A DNA stretch of 41,790 nt from Bacteroidota bacterium (GTDB lineage Bacteria; Bacteroidota; Bacteroidia; B-17B0; Aurantibacillaceae), in assembly GCA_021323535.1 (NCBI GenBank), contig JAJONO010000041.1:1-41790 (forward strand), written 5' to 3'. Below are positions 1-8,238 of this stretch, one piece after another; positions within the stretch are counted from its first letter, which is position 1, and the number at the start of each line of letters is the position of its first letter. The position numbers and the translations under genes are program-made. Under the pieces are notes generated by a model. That model was not told where the DNA came from. It saw only the letters and a list, made by a program, of their open reading frames with translations, and did no database searches.

Positions 1-93
<93 letters not shown>

Positions 94-105
94 ATTTTAC
101 AAGTA

Positions 106-140
106 AACCCTGAGTAGTAATACTCGGGGTTTTTTGTTTT
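106..140 (+). terminator. Rho-independent terminator of the rrn operon
   Basis: An 11-bp stem (106-116 pairing with 121-131, one G-U pair) closes a GTAA tetraloop and runs into a T-rich tract. It lies 12 bp past the 5S 3' end. Confidence 0.93.
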
Positions 141-234
141 TATTTTGTCCGTAGGTTAATTCTTCATCCCGACTCCGCTTCCAGATTCCAAAAGTTTTAT
201 TAAATTTACTTATAGCCAACATTAATTTAACCTC

Positions 235-1941
235 ATGAGAGCAAAATTATTTTTTATCCTTTTCTGCTTTTTCCTCACTAACGTCAAATCACAAAACTGG
301 CAATGGGCAATTAAAGCAGGAGGGATTTACAGCGATAAAGCTTCAGATGTAGATGTGGACGCTAATGGTAATGCATATATTTCGGGCTATTATAATGTTG
401 GACAACCCGCCGATATCAGTGTTAACTTCGGAAGCACCTCCCCGGCCACCAATTGGGGAAAAGAAGGTTTTATTGCCAAAGTAAATAAACAAGGTCAATG
501 GCAATGGGTAAGAACAGCCATTGGTGGATACGATGATCGTGTACTTGGAATCCATGTGGATAAAATAAATGGTTTTGTTTACGCCACAGGAACCCAATGG
601 GGCTGGGGTTCACCCAGTAATAATCTCAGCTTTGGCAACTGTAACGATAATTACCCCAACGGAAAAGATGATCAGATCTTCGTTGCTAAATTCGATTTAA
701 ATGGAACTTGTCAATGGCTCATAGGCGCTGGTGGCGATAGCGATGATCATGGTTTTGATCTGACTACCGATAAACTCGGAAACATTTACCTGACAGGATT
801 CATTTCAGATAAAAATATTTTGGGTACCCCTGCTGTTTTTCAAACCTATTCAGTTTACGCACCACCCGGAGATTCTCTAGGGTTCGTAGCAAAAATTTCT
901 CCTTCCGGCGTTTTTCAATGGGTTAAAACATTCGGTGGAACCGATGGGGAACGCGATAACAGAATTGCTGTTGATAGCACCAATAACGTTTATGTGGCCG
1001 GAGGTTTTTATGGAACTAAAACTTTTGGAACAACAACTCTTACGAGCACTAATGGCGGCCTGGATATTTTTGTAGTGAAGTACGATAGTAATGGAAATTT
1101 CCAATGGGTAAAACAAGCAGGAGGAATTCTTGATGATCGCGCCAATGGAATTACGGTAGACCAATGGCAGAAAATTTATATTACAGGCGAGTTCAGAGAT
1201 AAAGCCATTTTTGGAACCGATACGATTAATAACAACGGCGGACCAAACGGCCGCGATATTTTTGTAGCTAAAATGAATGCTTCAGGGGCCTGGAAATGGG
1301 CAAAAAAAGCGGGCTCCAAAGAAGGTGGTGAAAGAGGAAACAGTATCTGTACCAATAAAAAAGGAAATATTTTTATCACCGGACAATTTGCTGACACCGC
1401 TAAGTTTGGAGGCGTTACCATTATTACAACTCCTACTGTTGATGTTTTTGTTGCAGCAATCGATAGCCTGGGCACCTGGCGCTGGGCCATGAAAGGTGGA
1501 GGAATATATGAGGACCGCGGTAATGGAATTGCCTGCGACGACTCCTGTAATCTTTATACCACGGGCTATTACGAAGGCACAGTAACCTTTGGTACAAACA
1601 CATTAGTTACTTATGGAAGCAAAGATATTTTTGCAGCAAGACTCACCAATGCCTGTTTTAATTACATTATATCGGAAGTATCTGAAACCAGAGAAAACTA
1701 TTTTTCCGGAACTGCATTTCCTAATCCTGGGAGTGAGCTCATAAGGATAAAAATGAACGCAGAAATTTCTTCAGAAAAAATACAATACGCTTTCACAGAT
1801 CTTTTAGGACGAAAGATCAATGTTCCCGTAATTTCAGAAAAAGAACTGACATTTGATGTTTCCGGTTTACAGAATGGCGTATATGTTATTTCACTTTCAT
1901 ACGAAGGAAAATCTGCCGCTATCAAATTTGTAAAACAGTAG
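235..1941 (+). CDS. Secreted SBBP-like beta-propeller repeat protein with T9SS sorting domain
   Basis: A 568-residue protein. Residues 1-19 form a signal peptide (KLFFILFCFFLTNVKS, cleavage before QNWQW). The body has about seven or eight degenerate repeats of 50-60 residues. Each carries a block like FVAKxxxxGxWQWVKxAGG, then DDRxxGIxVD, then a YITGxF and FGxxxL pair, typical of SBBP/beta-propeller modules. From about residue 495 there is a type A T9SS C-terminal domain, starting FPNPGSELIRIKM and ending in NGVYVISLSYEGK and a short basic tail. The expected fate is Sec export, then T9SS secretion or surface anchoring. The ligand is unknown. The gene stands alone after the rrn terminator; a weak TAAATTTA box lies about 25 bp upstream of the ATG. 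Confidence 0.88.
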   Translation: MRAKLFFILFCFFLTNVKSQNWQWAIKAGGIYSDKASDVDVDANGNAYISGYYNVGQPADISVNFGSTSPATNWGKEGFIAKVNKQGQWQWVRTAIGGYDDRVLGIHVDKINGFVYATGTQWGWGSPSNNLSFGNCNDNYPNGKDDQIFVAKFDLNGTCQWLIGAGGDSDDHGFDLTTDKLGNIYLTGFISDKNILGTPAVFQTYSVYAPPGDSLGFVAKISPSGVFQWVKTFGGTDGERDNRIAVDSTNNVYVAGGFYGTKTFGTTTLTSTNGGLDIFVVKYDSNGNFQWVKQAGGILDDRANGITVDQWQKIYITGEFRDKAIFGTDTINNNGGPNGRDIFVAKMNASGAWKWAKKAGSKEGGERGNSICTNKKGNIFITGQFADTAKFGGVTIITTPTVDVFVAAIDSLGTWRWAMKGGGIYEDRGNGIACDDSCNLYTTGYYEGTVTFGTNTLVTYGSKDIFAARLTNACFNYIISEVSETRENYFSGTAFPNPGSELIRIKMNAEISSEKIQYAFTDLLGRKINVPVISEKELTFDVSGLQNGVYVISLSYEGKSAAIKFVKQ

Positions 1942-1954
1942 ATAAAACGGGGCC

Positions 1955-2308
1955 TTACAGCTGCGTCTTATCCTCTTCCCCACTCTCCTTATCATCTCCT
2001 CCTAAACTGTAATAATTATTTTCCTCGTCTTCGCTACCCGACTCTTCCATAATATCATCAAGTTCAGAACCCGGAACATCCAGATCATCCCCTGAAATTT
2101 TAAAATAAAGGTCGGTTTCATCAATGTCGATTTCTTCAACAAGATCTCCGGATTCATCCATTGTTTTCAGCTTCTTTGTGTTTTCCGGGTCGACATCTAT
2201 TTCTTCCTTATTCTTCTTATAAATATCTTCTTTCTCTTTATAATGCGGGTAACCGGGAAATCCATTTTTCTCAGCTTTATCTTCAACTTTATTCTTTATC
2301 GTTTTCAT
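1955..2308 (-). CDS. Hypothetical highly acidic protein
   Basis: A 117-residue protein with no recognised domain. A basic, lysine-rich start (MKTIKNKVEDKAEKN) is followed by a body very rich in Glu and Asp, with runs such as GSEDEENNYY and DDKESGEEDK, and ends in KTQL. There is no signal peptide or membrane segment. It is probably cytoplasmic and largely disordered. The ATG has a purine-rich upstream stretch (AAAGGAAAGTT). It is convergent with the T9SS gene, 13 bp away. No function can be assigned from sequence. Confidence 0.7.
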   Translation of the reverse strand: MKTIKNKVEDKAEKNGFPGYPHYKEKEDIYKKNKEEIDVDPENTKKLKTMDESGDLVEEIDIDETDLYFKISGDDLDVPGSELDDIMEESGSEDEENNYYSLGGDDKESGEEDKTQL

Positions 2309-2360
2309 AACTTTCCTTTTAAAACATTCTGAAAAACAAATGCCATTGATCTTCCTTTAC

Positions 2361-2377
2361 CTTTAAATTATTTAAAG
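2361..2377. repeat. 17-bp AT-rich perfect palindrome
   Basis: CTTTAAAT and ATTTAAAG arms flank one central T, between the divergently transcribed acidic-protein gene and obgE. It could be an operator or chance in AT-rich DNA. Confidence 0.35.
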
Positions 2378-2424
2378 CTATGTTAATCTATGCCAATTCA
2401 ATAATACCTTCAGCATTCCAGAGG

Positions 2425-2451
2425 TTTTTCGCCGTTTTAGACGTATATTTG
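2425..2451 (+). promoter_or_regulatory. obgE promoter, Bacteroidota type
   Basis: TATATTTG at 2444-2451 matches the TAnnTTTG -7 consensus. A T-run at 2425-2429 is a poor -33 element. The predicted transcription start is about 2457, only some 3-4 nt before the obgE ATG. Confidence 0.65.
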
Positions 2452-2460
2452 CAGCCTTAA

Positions 2461-3465
2461 ATGGATACCAATTTTGTTGATTATGTAAAGATCTGTTGCC
2501 GCAGCGGAAAAGGTGGTGCAGGATCCATGCATTTTCACCGTGATAAATTTACCGCCATGGGCGGACCCGACGGCGGAAACGGCGGACGAGGAGGACACGT
2601 GATCATTCGCGGAAACAAACAATTATGGACGCTCATCCATTTAAAATATCGTAAACACGTTATTGCCGAAGAAGGACAAAGCGGCTCCAGCGCCAACAGC
2701 AGCGGTAAACAAGGTGGAGATGAAATTCTTGAAGTTCCTCTTGGCACCATTGCAAAAGATGCCGAAACAGGTGAAGTTCATTTTGAAATTACGGAAGACG
2801 GACAGGAAATCATTCTTGTTCCCGGAGGAAGAGGCGGACTGGGAAATGCGAATTTTAAAACAAGTACCGTACAGGCCCCGCGCCACGCACAACCTGGCGA
2901 ACCTGGTAAAATAGAATGGAAAATTCTTGAATTAAAAGTTTTAGCCGATGTTGGTTTGGTTGGTTTTCCTAATGCAGGTAAATCTACATTGCTTTCAGTT
3001 GTAAGTGCGGCTAAACCCGAAATTGCTAATTATCCTTTCACAACTCTGGTTCCAAATCTTGGCATTGTAAAATACCGGGATTTTAAAAGCTTCGTCATGG
3101 CCGATATTCCCGGAATTATTGAAGGCGCACACGAAGGAAAAGGAATTGGCTTACGTTTCTTACGTCACATTGAGCGTAACTCTACCCTACTCTTTATGGT
3201 GGCTTGCGATGCAACCGATATTATTGAGGAATATAAAATCCTACTGAACGAATTAAAACAATTCAATCCTGAACTTCTCGATAAAAAAAGACTTCTTGCT
3301 ATTACCAAATCTGATTTAATGGACGATGAGTTAGAAGAAGAAATGCGTAAAGATCTCAATAAACGTCTGAAAGGAAAAAACAAGGTTCCTTTTATTTTTA
3401 TTTCTTCGGCAACTGGAAAAAATATCATGCAACTGAAAGATATGCTGTGGGAACAATTAAACTGA
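2461..3465 (+). CDS. obgE: GTPase ObgE/CgtA
   Basis: A 334-residue Obg-family GTPase, which binds the 50S subunit in late ribosome assembly and links growth to nucleotide levels. The glycine-rich Obg fold spans about residues 1-157 ([30 protein letters not shown]). The G domain follows: G1 GFPNAGKST at 168-176, G2 YPFTT, G3 [17 protein letters not shown]4 TKSD, and G5 near SSATGK. It ends after the G domain, so the optional C-terminal OCT domain is absent, as is usual in this phylum. No Shine-Dalgarno is visible, and the promoter sits almost on the ATG. It is convergent with the FAD oxidoreductase, 5 bp apart. Confidence 0.97.
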   Translation: MDTNFVDYVKICCRSGKGGAGSMHFHRDKFTAMGGPDGGNGGRGGHVIIRGNKQLWTLIHLKYRKHVIAEEGQSGSSANSSGKQGGDEILEVPLGTIAKDAETGEVHFEITEDGQEIILVPGGRGGLGNANFKTSTVQAPRHAQPGEPGKIEWKILELKVLADVGLVGFPNAGKSTLLSVVSAAKPEIANYPFTTLVPNLGIVKYRDFKSFVMADIPGIIEGAHEGKGIGLRFLRHIERNSTLLFMVACDATDIIEEYKILLNELKQFNPELLDKKRLLAITKSDLMDDELEEEMRKDLNKRLKGKNKVPFIFISSATGKNIMQLKDMLWEQLN

Positions 3466-3470
3466 TCCCT

Positions 3471-4664
3471 TCACCTTCGAAACCTGTACCATTTTGCTAA
3501 TTCGTTTTGTTTCCCTTCAAGAAGATCGGTAATGATCTCCATTCCCTGAACAGAAAATATAATTCCATTTCCGCCATAGCCAAGAACAAATAAAGCGTTC
3601 TTGTATTCAGGGGAATATCCGATGTAAGGCAGACTGTCTTTTGTACTCCCAAAAACACCGGCCCAGGAAAAATCTTCAATGAAGTTAACCCCAGGTAACC
3701 TGGTATTTAATGCTGCGAGCAGATTTTCGCGATCACGTTCTTTTACTTTAGCAGAATGATTATAGGATGAATCCTCGCCACCAATCAATAACCTTCCATT
3801 TAAATAACGCATATAGAAATAAGGAGAGCCTGTATCCCAAACCAGTGCATCTTTTAATTTTTCAGGAAGACGGATATCGCATTCACTTACGCTGGCGTAA
3901 GTATAAAAAAGATCGGCTGTTTTTTCTTTTAGTAATTCCTTTGATTCGTAACCCGTACAGAAAATTATTTTCTGGCAATTGATCTCACAACCGCTTTCGG
4001 TGTGTACAGTTACAAAGTCTTCTTTCATTTCAAATTTCTTTACTTCTGTCTGATCATACACTTTCATTCCTTTTGAAACATTAAAAGCGATAAGGTCATG
4101 ACAAAGTTTGTATGCATCTACTGTGGCAGCTGCTTCTGAAAGAATGGCTCCATGCGAATTAATTCCGTAATCACTTTTTACCCGTTCGGCATCCAGCCAT
4201 TTTACACCGAGAGCATATTTGTTGCGTATTTCAAATTCCTCATATAGCCATTGAGCATCTTTTTCATTGAGCGAAATATAAAGTGACTTTTTTATTTCAA
4301 ATCCACAGTCGAAATTATTTTCTTTTACAATTTCAGCCAGCTTATTAATGGCGGTAATTCCAGCCTTATAACACGTTACGGCTCCTTCTTCTCCTATTAA
4401 TCCCGATAACCTGTAAAGCGGTATATCTGTTTCGTATTGCAACATGCTTGTTGTTGCTGCTGTGCTTCCGCTACCAATATCTCTTTTATCTACCAGAATA
4501 ACATTATAACCTTTTTTTACAAGAGCGTAACTGATCAATGCTCCGGTAATTCCTCCACCAACCACCGTAATTTCGCAAGTTTCATTTTTATCGTGCAAAG
4601 AAGGATAACTATGGAGGATTCCATTGCTGATTAATCCGAACGATTCAAATGTTCTCAGGCGCAT
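3471..4664 (-). CDS. FAD-dependent oxidoreductase, DAO family
   Basis: A 397-residue D-amino-acid-oxidase/DadA-like flavoprotein. The Rossmann dinucleotide-binding motif VVGGGITGALISYALVKKG begins at residue 34, followed by VILVDKRDIGSGST, the usual FAD-binding start of the DAO fold. Near the C-terminus, GYGGNGIIFSVQG is the conserved second FAD contact. A substrate domain lies between. About 30 residues precede the Rossmann strand. The substrate (amine, amino acid or hydroxy acid) cannot be told from sequence. It is the last gene of a minus-strand trio, 23 bp after the SemiSWEET gene. Confidence 0.85.
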   Translation of the reverse strand: MRLRTFESFGLISNGILHSYPSLHDKNETCEITVVGGGITGALISYALVKKGYNVILVDKRDIGSGSTAATTSMLQYETDIPLYRLSGLIGEEGAVTCYKAGITAINKLAEIVKENNFDCGFEIKKSLYISLNEKDAQWLYEEFEIRNKYALGVKWLDAERVKSDYGINSHGAILSEAAATVDAYKLCHDLIAFNVSKGMKVYDQTEVKKFEMKEDFVTVHTESGCEINCQKIIFCTGYESKELLKEKTADLFYTYASVSECDIRLPEKLKDALVWDTGSPYFYMRYLNGRLLIGGEDSSYNHSAKVKERDRENLLAALNTRLPGVNFIEDFSWAGVFGSTKDSLPYIGYSPEYKNALFVLGYGGNGIIFSVQGMEIITDLLEGKQNELAKWYRFRR

Positions 4665-4687
4665 GTTTTATGTGAGTTAAGAACAGT

Positions 4688-4954
4688 TTATCCGTCTTTT
4701 CTTTTGTATTTTACTGTAAGAACAAGAGTAATTACATTAATGATCAGGGAAGTTAAATTTGCCAGGATAATGATAGGATCCTGCTTTAAAAATCCGTAAC
4801 AGATCCAAAGAACAATGCCTGCGAACAAGACCGCAAGCATTCCGGTTGAAACATCTTCGGCTTTTTTTTCCTTTATTAATTTAAATAACTGAGGAAGAAG
4901 TGATGCCGCGGTGAGCACACTTGCCGTTATTCCTATAATCATGATAATGTCCAT
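4688..4954 (-). CDS. SemiSWEET / PQ-loop sugar transporter
   Basis: An 88-residue protein with three predicted membrane helices and the PQ-loop signature LLPQLFKLIKEKKAEDVS after helix 1, then GMLAVLFAGIVLWICYG for helix 2. This matches the bacterial SemiSWEET family, which dimerises to form one sugar uniporter. The length is the family norm (85-95). It lies between the FAD oxidoreductase (23 bp) and the 85-residue protein (41 bp), probably one transcript. The transported sugar is unknown. Confidence 0.9.
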   Translation of the reverse strand: MDIIMIIGITASVLTAASLLPQLFKLIKEKKAEDVSTGMLAVLFAGIVLWICYGFLKQDPIIILANLTSLIINVITLVLTVKYKRKDG

Positions 4955-4995
4955 TCGAAATTATATTTGTATTTCACCCCTTTTACAGAGAGTGA

Positions 4996-5253
4996 TTATT
5001 TTTTGATCAGTCCCGTTACATCCAGGTTCACATTCTGCAAATACTTATTTAAAACATCGGTATTTTCCTGAACACGTATAGAAGTAATTTCCCTGGTGTT
5101 TTTATCAAGATAAATTTCAACGTAAAAATCATCCATCATAAATAATGATGTAAAATGATCGTTACTTTCAATTTCATTGATTATTTCTCCTGAAGAAATG
5201 AGATAGCCCACTTTGGCTGTCTGACTAAGAGTATTAAAGTTCTGCTTTTCCAT
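4996..5253 (-). CDS. Small hypothetical protein
   Basis: An 85-residue protein (MEKQNFNTLSQ...) with no recognised family. It is predicted alpha/beta, soluble and without a signal peptide; the middle has FTSLFMMDDFYVEIYLDKNTR, a likely beta hairpin. An in-frame TTG extends it to 5274, but that overlaps a promoter-like TATTTTCG, so I prefer the ATG at 5253. It is probably the first gene of the unit leading into SemiSWEET and the oxidoreductase. Confidence 0.65.
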   Translation of the reverse strand: MEKQNFNTLSQTAKVGYLISSGEIINEIESNDHFTSLFMMDDFYVEIYLDKNTREITSIRVQENTDVLNKYLQNVNLDVTGLIKK

Positions 5254-5478
5254 AATACCGAAAATACTTACCAAGACCGTGCCGATGTGCCGATTATCGG
5301 TTGTTAGGACAAAAAACTCTGTGAAATACCGTTAAAATCCGGTGAAAAAAATGATGTGGAAAAAAATCATTCACTCTATGCCTTAAAAATTGCCTCAAAA
5401 CCTATCCGTGATCCGTTTTAACGCCATACGTCGAAAAAATGATCCCGGATAGCAGAAAAAACATAATTTTAGCTTCCC

Positions 5479-7131
5479 ATGAAGCCATCCCCCTTCCGGT
5501 TACTCATAGTTTTATGCCTTTTGGTTTTGTCATCTTCTTCACAGAACAGGATTATTGATTCTTTATCCACGCTTCTTAAAACCGACAAGGAAGACACAAA
5601 CCAAGTGAATCATCTTAATGGAATTTCTTTTGAGTGCAGAGCTACAGATCCTGTAAAAGCTTTTGAGACAGCAAAACAGGCAGAAGCTCTGGCCGGAAAA
5701 TTAAATTATTTAAAAGGAGTTACCACTTCTAATGTGTGGATGGGAACCGCAATTCTGAACCAGGGAAAAACAGAAGAGTCTTTCTCTTACCTGAACAAGG
5801 GAAATGAATTAGCAAAAGAATATAATTTTCCTTCGCTACAATCAAAAGCTCTGATAAGCCTTGCAATAGCGAACAGCAACCTGGGCAATTTTAAAGAAAC
5901 ACTTGCTGGTTTAAATGAATGCATTAAGATATTGGAAGTTTTAAAGGATAAAAAAAACATAGCCAACGTATATACACTAATAGGTAATACCCACAATTCG
6001 CAGGGGAACTATTCTGACGCGCTTACCTACCAATTAAAATCATTGACCCTTAGAAGAGAGTTGAAGGATAAAAACGGAGAAGCGGCTTCTTACAACAACC
6101 TTGGAAATGTATATAAAAGTCTTGGCAACCTTAGTGAAGCATTGGGGTATTATCGTAAAGCCGAAAAACTAAACATTGAAACGGGTAACAAAAGCTGGCT
6201 GGCAAATAATTACGCCAACATCAGTACAGTTTATTACCAGTTGGCACTCGCCACACAATTAACAGAAATAAAAACCCAGGAATCTTATTTTGTGGAGGCC
6301 CGCCAGGCTGCTCAAAAAGCATTAGACACAAAAGCAGGAATTAATGATGCCAATTTTTTCGCGTCGGTTTATCATAACATCGCTTTAATGGATGTATCGC
6401 AGGGAAAATTTGCGAGGCAAAGGGGGGATAAAAAACTGGCCAATGAAAAATTAAACGAGGCCCTGGCCAGTTATAAAAAAGTTTTAGAAATGCGCGAACA
6501 AACTCACAACAAGGACGGGCTTTCTAAAGTACTTGGCAATATAGCCATTGTTTATGGCGAACTTGGCAAATACGATGAAGGAAGAAAGTATTTTTTAGAA
6601 AGCCTAAAAATTTCTGAAGAGATAGGATCGCTTGAACAACAAAAATCGGATTACCGGAACATGGCTACTTTTGATAGCATCCAGGGAAATTATAAAAACG
6701 CTTTTCTGAACTACCAGATGTTTATAAGGTTAAGAGATAGCATGGATAACAAGGAGAATACCGAAAAAATGATCTCGGCTCAACTGAATTATGAATTTGA
6801 AGTAAAACGAACGGCAGATAGTGTAAAAACGATGGAAAGGGAAAACAGTGAGCACTTGAAACACGAACAGGAAATTAAACAACAGAAACTTTATACTTTC
6901 GGTGGGATTATTGGATTTGCTCTTATGATCGTTGTAGCGGCAGTTTCATTTAAAGCTTACAGGCAGAAACAAAAAACAAACGCGATTATTACCGAACAGA
7001 AAATTCGTCTGGAAGTAAAACAAAAAGAAGTAATGGACAGTATTGAATACGCTAAGAGAATTCAAACCTCGCTGATGCCTAATGATAAATACATTCAAAA
7101 AAAATTAGACGATCTGAAAAGGAAAGGTTAA
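5479..7131 (+). CDS. TPR-membrane-coiled-coil protein, SpoIIE-associated type lacking the phosphatase
   Basis: A 550-residue protein. A signal peptide or N-terminal anchor spans residues 1-22 (RLLIVLCLLVLSSSSQN). About seven tetratricopeptide repeats follow to roughly residue 430, clearest at GEAASYNNLGNVYKSLGNLS and GLSKVLGNIAIVYGELGKYD. One membrane helix (GGIIGFALMIVVAAVSF) lies near residue 475. A cytoplasmic coiled coil ends in KQKEVMDSIEYAKRIQTSLM. In Bacteroidota that helix normally leads into a SpoIIE-type PP2C phosphatase or closes short paralogues. Here the protein stops about 20 residues later, so any output must go through a partner. TAATTTTA at 5464-5471, just before the ATG, is a plausible -7 box. 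It is convergent with ybeY, 7 bp apart. Confidence 0.85.
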   Translation: MKPSPFRLLIVLCLLVLSSSSQNRIIDSLSTLLKTDKEDTNQVNHLNGISFECRATDPVKAFETAKQAEALAGKLNYLKGVTTSNVWMGTAILNQGKTEESFSYLNKGNELAKEYNFPSLQSKALISLAIANSNLGNFKETLAGLNECIKILEVLKDKKNIANVYTLIGNTHNSQGNYSDALTYQLKSLTLRRELKDKNGEAASYNNLGNVYKSLGNLSEALGYYRKAEKLNIETGNKSWLANNYANISTVYYQLALATQLTEIKTQESYFVEARQAAQKALDTKAGINDANFFASVYHNIALMDVSQGKFARQRGDKKLANEKLNEALASYKKVLEMREQTHNKDGLSKVLGNIAIVYGELGKYDEGRKYFLESLKISEEIGSLEQQKSDYRNMATFDSIQGNYKNAFLNYQMFIRLRDSMDNKENTEKMISAQLNYEFEVKRTADSVKTMERENSEHLKHEQEIKQQKLYTFGGIIGFALMIVVAAVSFKAYRQKQKTNAIITEQKIRLEVKQKEVMDSIEYAKRIQTSLMPNDKYIQKKLDDLKRKG

Positions 7132-7138
7132 TCACTTA

Positions 7139-7555
7139 TCAACTAAATTTCTTTAGCGCCCAGTTTTCTTTTTTTCGCATTAATTCAGAATCGGCTTTGC
7201 TTTTATCCTTATAACCACATAAATGAAGAATGCCATGTATCATTACACGTTTTAATTCTTCCTGGAACTCAATTCCCAGTTTTTTCGCGTTCTCCTCCAC
7301 TCTCTCGACACTGATCATAATATCGGAGTTAATGGTTTTATCGCTCGTATAATCGAATGTAATAATGTCTGTGTACGTGTTATGTTTAAGAAACTGCTGG
7401 TTCACTTTTAAAAGCTCTTCGTCGGAAGTAAAAACAAAGTTGATGTTACCGGTCTTCTTTTTTTCAAGTTCAATAATTTTTTTGACCCAGGTTTTGATTT
7501 TTGGTCCTTGTTTCAACTTAAAGTCAATATTCTGATTATGAAAAAGAATAGCCAT
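7139..7555 (-). CDS. ybeY: Endoribonuclease YbeY (16S rRNA maturation)
   Basis: A 138-residue YbeY metalloprotein, a zinc-dependent RNase acting in 16S rRNA 3'-end processing and ribosome quality control. The diagnostic metal site HGILHLCGYKDKSKADSELM is near residue 109. The usual third histidine after GYxH is replaced by GYKDKSKAD, a form common in this phylum as I recall. NTYTDIITFDY matches the conserved upstream strand. The start overlaps the preceding lipoprotein stop in a TAATG junction, so the two are probably translationally coupled. Confidence 0.95.
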   Translation of the reverse strand: MAILFHNQNIDFKLKQGPKIKTWVKKIIELEKKKTGNINFVFTSDEELLKVNQQFLKHNTYTDIITFDYTSDKTINSDIMISVERVEENAKKLGIEFQEELKRVMIHGILHLCGYKDKSKADSELMRKKENWALKKFS

Positions 7556-8238
7556 TATAAAGGGATTGAATCTTTGATGACGGTTGGCATCTGTCCGTTA
7601 TTTCTCGACCGTATAAGAGCTTCTACACCGTTTAATGATAATTTAAATTCCTGCAGGTTGGCCGAAAATAATTGCTGCTGACCAAAACTGCTTCTTATCA
7701 GATGTTCGGCCTGCATTTTTTCATCTTTCGCAAACTGCATGAGCTTGTCTTCTTCAATAGAGTTTTGTTTCGCGTCCGTTATCAGTTTCGCTAATTGTGA
7801 ATTGATCAGACTTCCTCTCGCTAAAATAGCTTTTCTGTTCTCAGAAAAGCTGACCAGATTTTTTCCGCTTGTGTAAAATTGCTGAAGATGATCGGCTTCT
7901 TCCTTGTTTACAGTATCATTTATGTTTTGCTGAATAAAGGACCTGTAATTAGAATATTTTGAAATGGCCTTTTGAAGAATAACAGTATCTACCTGTTTTA
8001 GCTCCGATAATTTCTGATTTAAAGCGCCGCTCAGACTATCCAGGGAACGGATTTGTTTTTCGCAGCTTTCGTTGGTGCAGGAGGCAACGGAGAGAGTAAT
8101 TAAAAATGATACTAAAAATTTGCAAGGTATCGCACTACAAAGTTTATTACCACAGAGAAACAGAGAACGCAGAGATGAGAAATTTTGTTTCTCAAAACCT
8201 CCTCTGTATCTCTGTGTCTCTGTGGTTAAACTCATCAT
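7555..8238 (-). CDS. Lipoprotein-like coiled-coil protein with repeat-derived N-terminus
   Basis: A 227-residue frame. Residues from about 43 on look like a lipoprotein: a hydrophobic segment CKFLVSFLITLSVASC with the lipobox ending at Cys, then a helical, coiled-coil-rich body (EKQIRSLDSLSGALNQKLSE and onward). The first 35 or so residues (LTTETQRYRGGF...) are the translation of an inverted repeat at 8149-8226. That places the export signal far inside the protein. No ATG, GTG or TTG exists in frame between the repeat and the lipobox. The ATG at 8238 overlaps the serS stop (TAATG), the same junction as with ybeY, which suggests it is the original start. The gene may be impaired for export or use a non-standard start. 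Confidence 0.7.
   Translation of the reverse strand: MMSLTTETQRYRGGFEKQNFSSLRSLFLCGNKLCSAIPCKFLVSFLITLSVASCTNESCEKQIRSLDSLSGALNQKLSELKQVDTVILQKAISKYSNYRSFIQQNINDTVNKEEADHLQQFYTSGKNLVSFSENRKAILARGSLINSQLAKLITDAKQNSIEEDKLMQFAKDEKMQAEHLIRSSFGQQQLFSANLQEFKLSLNGVEALIRSRNNGQMPTVIKDSIPL
8149..8226. repeat. Interspersed imperfect inverted repeat (CACAGAG type)
   Basis: The outer arms are ACCACAGAGAAACAGAGAAC (from 8149) and, on the far side, the reverse complement of ACCACAGAGACACAGAGATA (ending 8226). Inside is a GAGAAA/TTTCTC hairpin (8177-8193). It would fold as a long hairpin in either strand. This CACAGAG-rich palindrome is known to me as a dispersed intergenic element in several environmental bacteria. 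Only one copy lies in the window, and it sits inside a reading frame. Confidence 0.8.

Noticed and set aside
4962-4969. Plus-strand TATATTTG between the SemiSWEET gene and the 85-residue gene
   Set aside because: It points against both genes; an antisense transcript is possible, but nothing else supports it.
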